Below, piece after piece: positions 6,516 to 9,683 of a stretch of 9,683 nucleotides of DNA. The stretch covers positions 1-9,683 of the forward strand of contig JAEZDQ010000018.1 of the NCBI GenBank assembly GCA_023433225.1, read 5' to 3'. Position 1 is the stretch's first letter. Every line of letters starts with the position of its first letter. The DNA comes from Bacteroidota bacterium (lineage in GTDB: Bacteria > Bacteroidota > Bacteroidia > Flavobacteriales > Weeksellaceae). The notes beneath the pieces are model-generated. The model saw nothing but the letters and a program-made list of their open reading frames with translations. It made no database searches and was not told the origin of the DNA. Position numbers and translations under genes: made by a program.

Positions 6516-7394
6516 ATGAATTCCAAAACTGCCATACAAACATCTATTTTCAGCATTCTCGGCAATGCATTCTTGGCAGTTATCAAATTCATTACGGGAA
6601 TCCTCGGGAACTCCTATGCATTGATTGCAGATGCCATAGAATCCACAGCAGATGTGCTTTCTTCTATTTTGGTATGGGTCGGATTGAAGTATTCTACTCG
6701 GCCCGCCGATGAGAACCACCCATACGGCCATGGCCGTTTTGAAGTGATTTCTACTTTTGCCGTCATCGGATTTTTGGTCATTTCAGCCACCGTTATTGCT
6801 TATGAAAGCATTATCAATATCCGCACGCCCCATGCCGGGCCGGAAACGTTCACCCTGTATGTTTTGGGTGGAATCATTCTCATTAAGGAATTCTCTTACC
6901 GTTATGTAATCCGCAAGAGTGAGGAAACCAAAAGTTCATCTTTAAAAGCTGATGCCTGGCACCACCGGAGCGATGCCATCACTTCTGTCTTGGCTTTCAT
7001 CGGGATTTCCGTTGCGGTTTTTATGGGTGAAGGGTTTGAGGCAGCGGACGACTGGGCCGCGCTTACCGCATCCGTTATAATTGTTTATAATGCCTACAGG
7101 ATTTTCAGGCCGCTATTGAGTGAAATTTCAGATGAACAATTATACGAAGATATGATTGAACAAATCCGAAAAGTCTCCGTTACCGTTGAAGGGGTCGTCG
7201 CTACTGAAAAATGCCATATTCGCAAAATGGGCATGACCTATTATGTGGATTTACACATGATTGTCGATGGAAATATTTCTGTTGCGGAAGGCCATCAAAT
7301 CGCACATAATCTAAAGGATGAAATCCAATTGAAAATCCCGCACATAGCTGATGTATTGGTGCATACAGAACCGGATAGGGTTCAGGTTTATTAA
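6516..7394 (+). CDS. Cation diffusion facilitator (CDF) family metal exporter
   Basis: A 292-residue inner-membrane proton/divalent-metal antiporter; family members mostly export Zn, Fe, Mn, Co or Cd. About six membrane helices (roughly 10-30, 35-57, 78-98, 112-131, 153-171, 181-197) precede a cytoplasmic C-terminal domain (about 205-292) containing VDLHMIVD and VLVHTEPD, as in YiiP/FieF. By eye-alignment to YiiP, the transport site is Glu42 and Asp46 in helix 2 (IESTAD) and His149 and Asp153 in helix 5 (HHRSD). The conserved cytoplasmic loop DENHPYGHGR (65-74) is intact. Glu42 replaces the Asp or His usual there, so metal specificity cannot be assigned. The ATG at 6516 is preferred because MNSKTAIQTS leads straight into helix 1. 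It follows the pruA terminator by three bases and converges with the E1 gene 27 bases further on. Confidence 0.9.
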   Translation: MNSKTAIQTSIFSILGNAFLAVIKFITGILGNSYALIADAIESTADVLSSILVWVGLKYSTRPADENHPYGHGRFEVISTFAVIGFLVISATVIAYESIINIRTPHAGPETFTLYVLGGIILIKEFSYRYVIRKSEETKSSSLKADAWHHRSDAITSVLAFIGISVAVFMGEGFEAADDWAALTASVIIVYNAYRIFRPLLSEISDEQLYEDMIEQIRKVSVTVEGVVATEKCHIRKMGMTYYVDLHMIVDGNISVAEGHQIAHNLKDEIQLKIPHIADVLVHTEPDRVQVY

Positions 7395-7421
7395 CCATTA
7401 ATATTCAAATTAAACTTTAAA

Positions 7422-9683
7422 TCAATACAACTCCGGGAAATCATTTGGTTTTGCTTCGCGAATCAGTTCATAAACTTGTTCGACAATGTCATCTACCGAT
7501 GGTTTTGAAAAATAATCCCCATCCGTCGCATAGGCAGGTCGATGCGCTTTAGCCGTAATGGTAAGCGGTTTGCTGTCGAGGTGGAAATATCCGTCCTGCT
7601 CTTCGAGGATTTGTTGTAAAATAAAAGCAGAAGCACCGCCCGGGACATCTTCATCAATTACAACCAAGCGATTGGTTCTTTTCAAACTTTCGACAATGTC
7701 GTGGCGGGTATCAAACGGCAATAGAGATTGGATGTCGATTACTTCCGCATCAATTCCCAATTGGGTCAATTCTTTTGCTGCCTCGGTTACAATCCTCCAA
7801 GTAGAACCATAGGTTACCAAAGTCACGTCTGACCCTTCTTTGGTGATTTCGATTTCTCCAATCGGGGTGGTAAATTCGCCGATATTTTCCGGCATCTTTT
7901 CTTTGAGTCGGTAACCGTTCAGGCTTTCAACTACCAAAGCGGGTTCGTCACACTTCAGTAAAGTATTGTAAAAACCGGCTGCTTTCGTCAAATCCCGCGG
8001 AACCAAGACGTACATTCCACGCACCAAATTCAAAATCCCGCCCATCGGTGAACCGGCATGCCAAATGCCTTCCAGCCGGTGGCCGCGTGTTCGGATGATT
8101 AAGGGTGCCTTTTGTCCGCCTTTGGTGCGGTATAAAACGGTCGCCAAATCATCAGACATTAATTGCAGACCGTAAAGAACGTAATCTAAATATTGGATTT
8201 CTGCAATCGGGCGGAGCCCTCGCATGGCCATACCGATTCCTTGTCCGATAATGGTGGCTTCGCGGATTCCGGTATCGGAAACTTTGGCTTCTCCGTATTT
8301 TTCCTGTAAGCCTTCCAGCCCTTGGTTTACATCTCCAATGTTTCCGCTGTCTTCACCAAATATCAGCACATTGGGGTTTTGCTCGAATATTTTGTCGAAA
8401 TTGTCCCGCACAACTACCCGGCCGTCTTCCCATTTGGGCTCATCGGCATAAACCGGGTCATTTTTTTCAATTTTTAAAGCATTCCATTCGGATTGACTGT
8501 ATAAATGGGAAGAATACACATCTTTTTCGATTGCCATTTGGGCATTGAACCATTGTACAAGATCCTTTTTCGTATTTGAATCTTCTCCTTTTGTTATTCT
8601 GAAAACCTTTCTGACGGCCGAATAAATATCTTTTTTGAAAGGAGTTTGTTTGGATTTAAGGGAATTGACTTCTGTTTCAATCAAAGACTTGTTCGGGCTT
8701 TCAGACGCGACATTATTTAACAATTCGACCGCTTTGTTTTTTAAATTCAACAAAGGGGTCAAATAGTCGTCCCAAGCTTGTTTTTGTGCTGATTTGACTT
8801 CTTTTTTGGCCTCCGTTTCGATTTCATGGAGCATGGTTTCTGTAGCTAATTTGTCATCACCTCCGTCAAAATTCAAAATCCATTCACGGAATTTGGCAAT
8901 CCCGTCAAAATCTTTTTCCCAGTTCAATCTTTCTTCGGATTTATAACGTTCATGCGACCCAGAAGTGGAATGCCCTTGGGGCTGTGTACATTCGCGGACA
9001 TGGACGATGCAAGGAATGTGTTCTTCTCGAGCCAGTTTTTCCGCTTTTTGGTAGGCATCGATTAGCCCGGCGTAATCCCATGCCTTTACGATAATTATTT
9101 CATAGCCTCTTTCGTCTTCATTTCTTTGAAATCCGGAAAGGAGTTCACTCAGGTTGGATTTGGTTCGTTGGTATTTTGCCGGAACGGAAATCCCGTATCC
9201 ATCATCCCAGATAGAGACTATCATAGGTACTTGCAAAACGCCTCCGGCATTGATGGCTTCCCAAAAAGGCCCTTCGGAAGTACTTGCATCACCGATGGTT
9301 CCGAAAGCGATTTCATTTCCTTCCATTGAAAAATGATGGTCTGGGTCGGCACTGTTTACTTCCCGGTAAAATTTAGAGGCTTGCGCAAGTCCCAAAAGAC
9401 GTGGCATTTGCCCGGATGTGGGCGAAATATCGGCACTCGAATTTTTCTGTTCTGTCAAGTTTTTCCAAGACCCGTCTTCATTCAAAGATCGCGTGGCAAA
9501 ATGAGAAGTCATTTGCCGACCTCCGGAGGCGGGTTCCTGCTTTAAATCGGTATTGGCATACAATTGTGCGAAGAAACCGGAAAGCGTCAACTGGCCGATG
9601 GCCAACATAAAAGTTTGGTCGCGGTAATACCCGGAACGGAAATCGCCGTTTTTGAAAACCCGCGCCATCGCAATCTGTGGGAG
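7422..9683 (-). CDS. Fused alpha/beta 2-oxoacid dehydrogenase E1 component (5' end outside window)
   Basis: This thiamine-diphosphate enzyme decarboxylates a 2-oxoacid and passes the acyl group to an E2 lipoyl protein. The frame stays open to the right edge (LPQIAM...), so the Met at 9668 is internal and about 40-60 N-terminal residues are missing. Numbering from that Met: the alpha part (1 to about 255) has SGYYRDQTF, the cofactor motif GDASTSEG (126-133) with WDDGYGIS (154-161), and GHSTSGSHERY (232-242). A charged linker (about 255-405) follows. The beta part has FGEDSG with the cofactor-activating Glu439, the Tyr-Leu-Asp 493-495 region, and ends FPELY at a TGA. Branched-chain (2-oxoisovalerate) type is most likely by similarity, but pyruvate cannot be ruled out. 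No E2 or E3 gene is in the window. It converges on the exporter gene with 27 bases between stops. Confidence 0.9.
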   Translation of the reverse strand, partial: LPQIAMARVFKNGDFRSGYYRDQTFMLAIGQLTLSGFFAQLYANTDLKQEPASGGRQMTSHFATRSLNEDGSWKNLTEQKNSSADISPTSGQMPRLLGLAQASKFYREVNSADPDHHFSMEGNEIAFGTIGDASTSEGPFWEAINAGGVLQVPMIVSIWDDGYGISVPAKYQRTKSNLSELLSGFQRNEDERGYEIIIVKAWDYAGLIDAYQKAEKLAREEHIPCIVHVRECTQPQGHSTSGSHERYKSEERLNWEKDFDGIAKFREWILNFDGGDDKLATETMLHEIETEAKKEVKSAQKQAWDDYLTPLLNLKNKAVELLNNVASESPNKSLIETEVNSLKSKQTPFKKDIYSAVRKVFRITKGEDSNTKKDLVQWFNAQMAIEKDVYSSHLYSQSEWNALKIEKNDPVYADEPKWEDGRVVVRDNFDKIFEQNPNVLIFGEDSGNIGDVNQGLEGLQEKYGEAKVSDTGIREATIIGQGIGMAMRGLRPIAEIQYLDYVLYGLQLMSDDLATVLYRTKGGQKAPLIIRTRGHRLEGIWHAGSPMGGILNLVRGMYVLVPRDLTKAAGFYNTLLKCDEPALVVESLNGYRLKEKMPENIGEFTTPIGEIEITKEGSDVTLVTYGSTWRIVTEAAKELTQLGIDAEVIDIQSLLPFDTRHDIVESLKRTNRLVVIDEDVPGGASAFILQQILEEQDGYFHLDSKPLTITAKAHRPAYATDGDYFSKPSVDDIVEQVYELIREAKPNDFPELY

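Noticed and set aside
7395..7421. Shared bidirectional terminator between the exporter and the E1 gene
   Set aside because: The 27-base gap is AT-rich, but I could not find a stable inverted repeat in it.
9666..9668. ATG as true start of the E1 gene
   Set aside because: The frame is open upstream to the window edge with plausible protein sequence (LPQIA), and the E1 alpha fold needs more N-terminal residues.

Overview
The window looks like chromosomal DNA from a member of the Bacteroidota, most likely class Flavobacteriia. The reasons are a type IX secretion system (T9SS) plug protein, a fused alpha/beta 2-oxoacid dehydrogenase E1 of the kind found in that group, TAnnTTTG-like promoter boxes, and start codons without clear Shine-Dalgarno sequences. 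GC content appears moderate by eye; I did not compute it. No tRNA, rRNA, CRISPR array, integrase, transposase or phage gene was seen.

Bases 1-3030 hold the end of a heme uptake operon on the + strand. It contains the tail of a heme-binding periplasmic protein (hmuT-like), the FecCD-type permease (hmuU), the ATPase (hmuV) and a cytoplasmic HemS/HmuS-type heme-handling protein. A clear intrinsic terminator closes the operon. Together these genes would move heme across the inner membrane and then bind or degrade it for iron.

Bases 2997-3514 form a long intergenic region. It holds the terminator, a 14-bp perfect palindrome in a context resembling dispersed intergenic repeats, a short 7-bp tandem repeat, an array of nine 21-bp repeats, a second palindrome and a possible promoter.

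Bases 3515-4765 encode a T9SS plug-domain protein (formerly DUF5103). The reading frame is cut by an in-frame TGA 33 codons before its natural end, and the sequence after the TGA still reads as the expected C-terminus. This is the most notable observation in the window.

Bases 4832-6463 encode L-glutamate gamma-semialdehyde dehydrogenase (pruA). A strong terminator hairpin follows, and it ends only three bases before the ATG of a cation diffusion facilitator exporter (6516-7394). On the minus strand, converging on that exporter, is a fused E1 alpha/beta 2-oxoacid dehydrogenase. Its start lies beyond the right edge of the window.

I see no convincing undescribed multi-gene system here. The genes are recognisable housekeeping or accessory functions. 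The points worth a second look are the interrupted plug gene, the minisatellite, the terminator abutting a start codon, and active-site variants in the exporter and the E1 enzyme.
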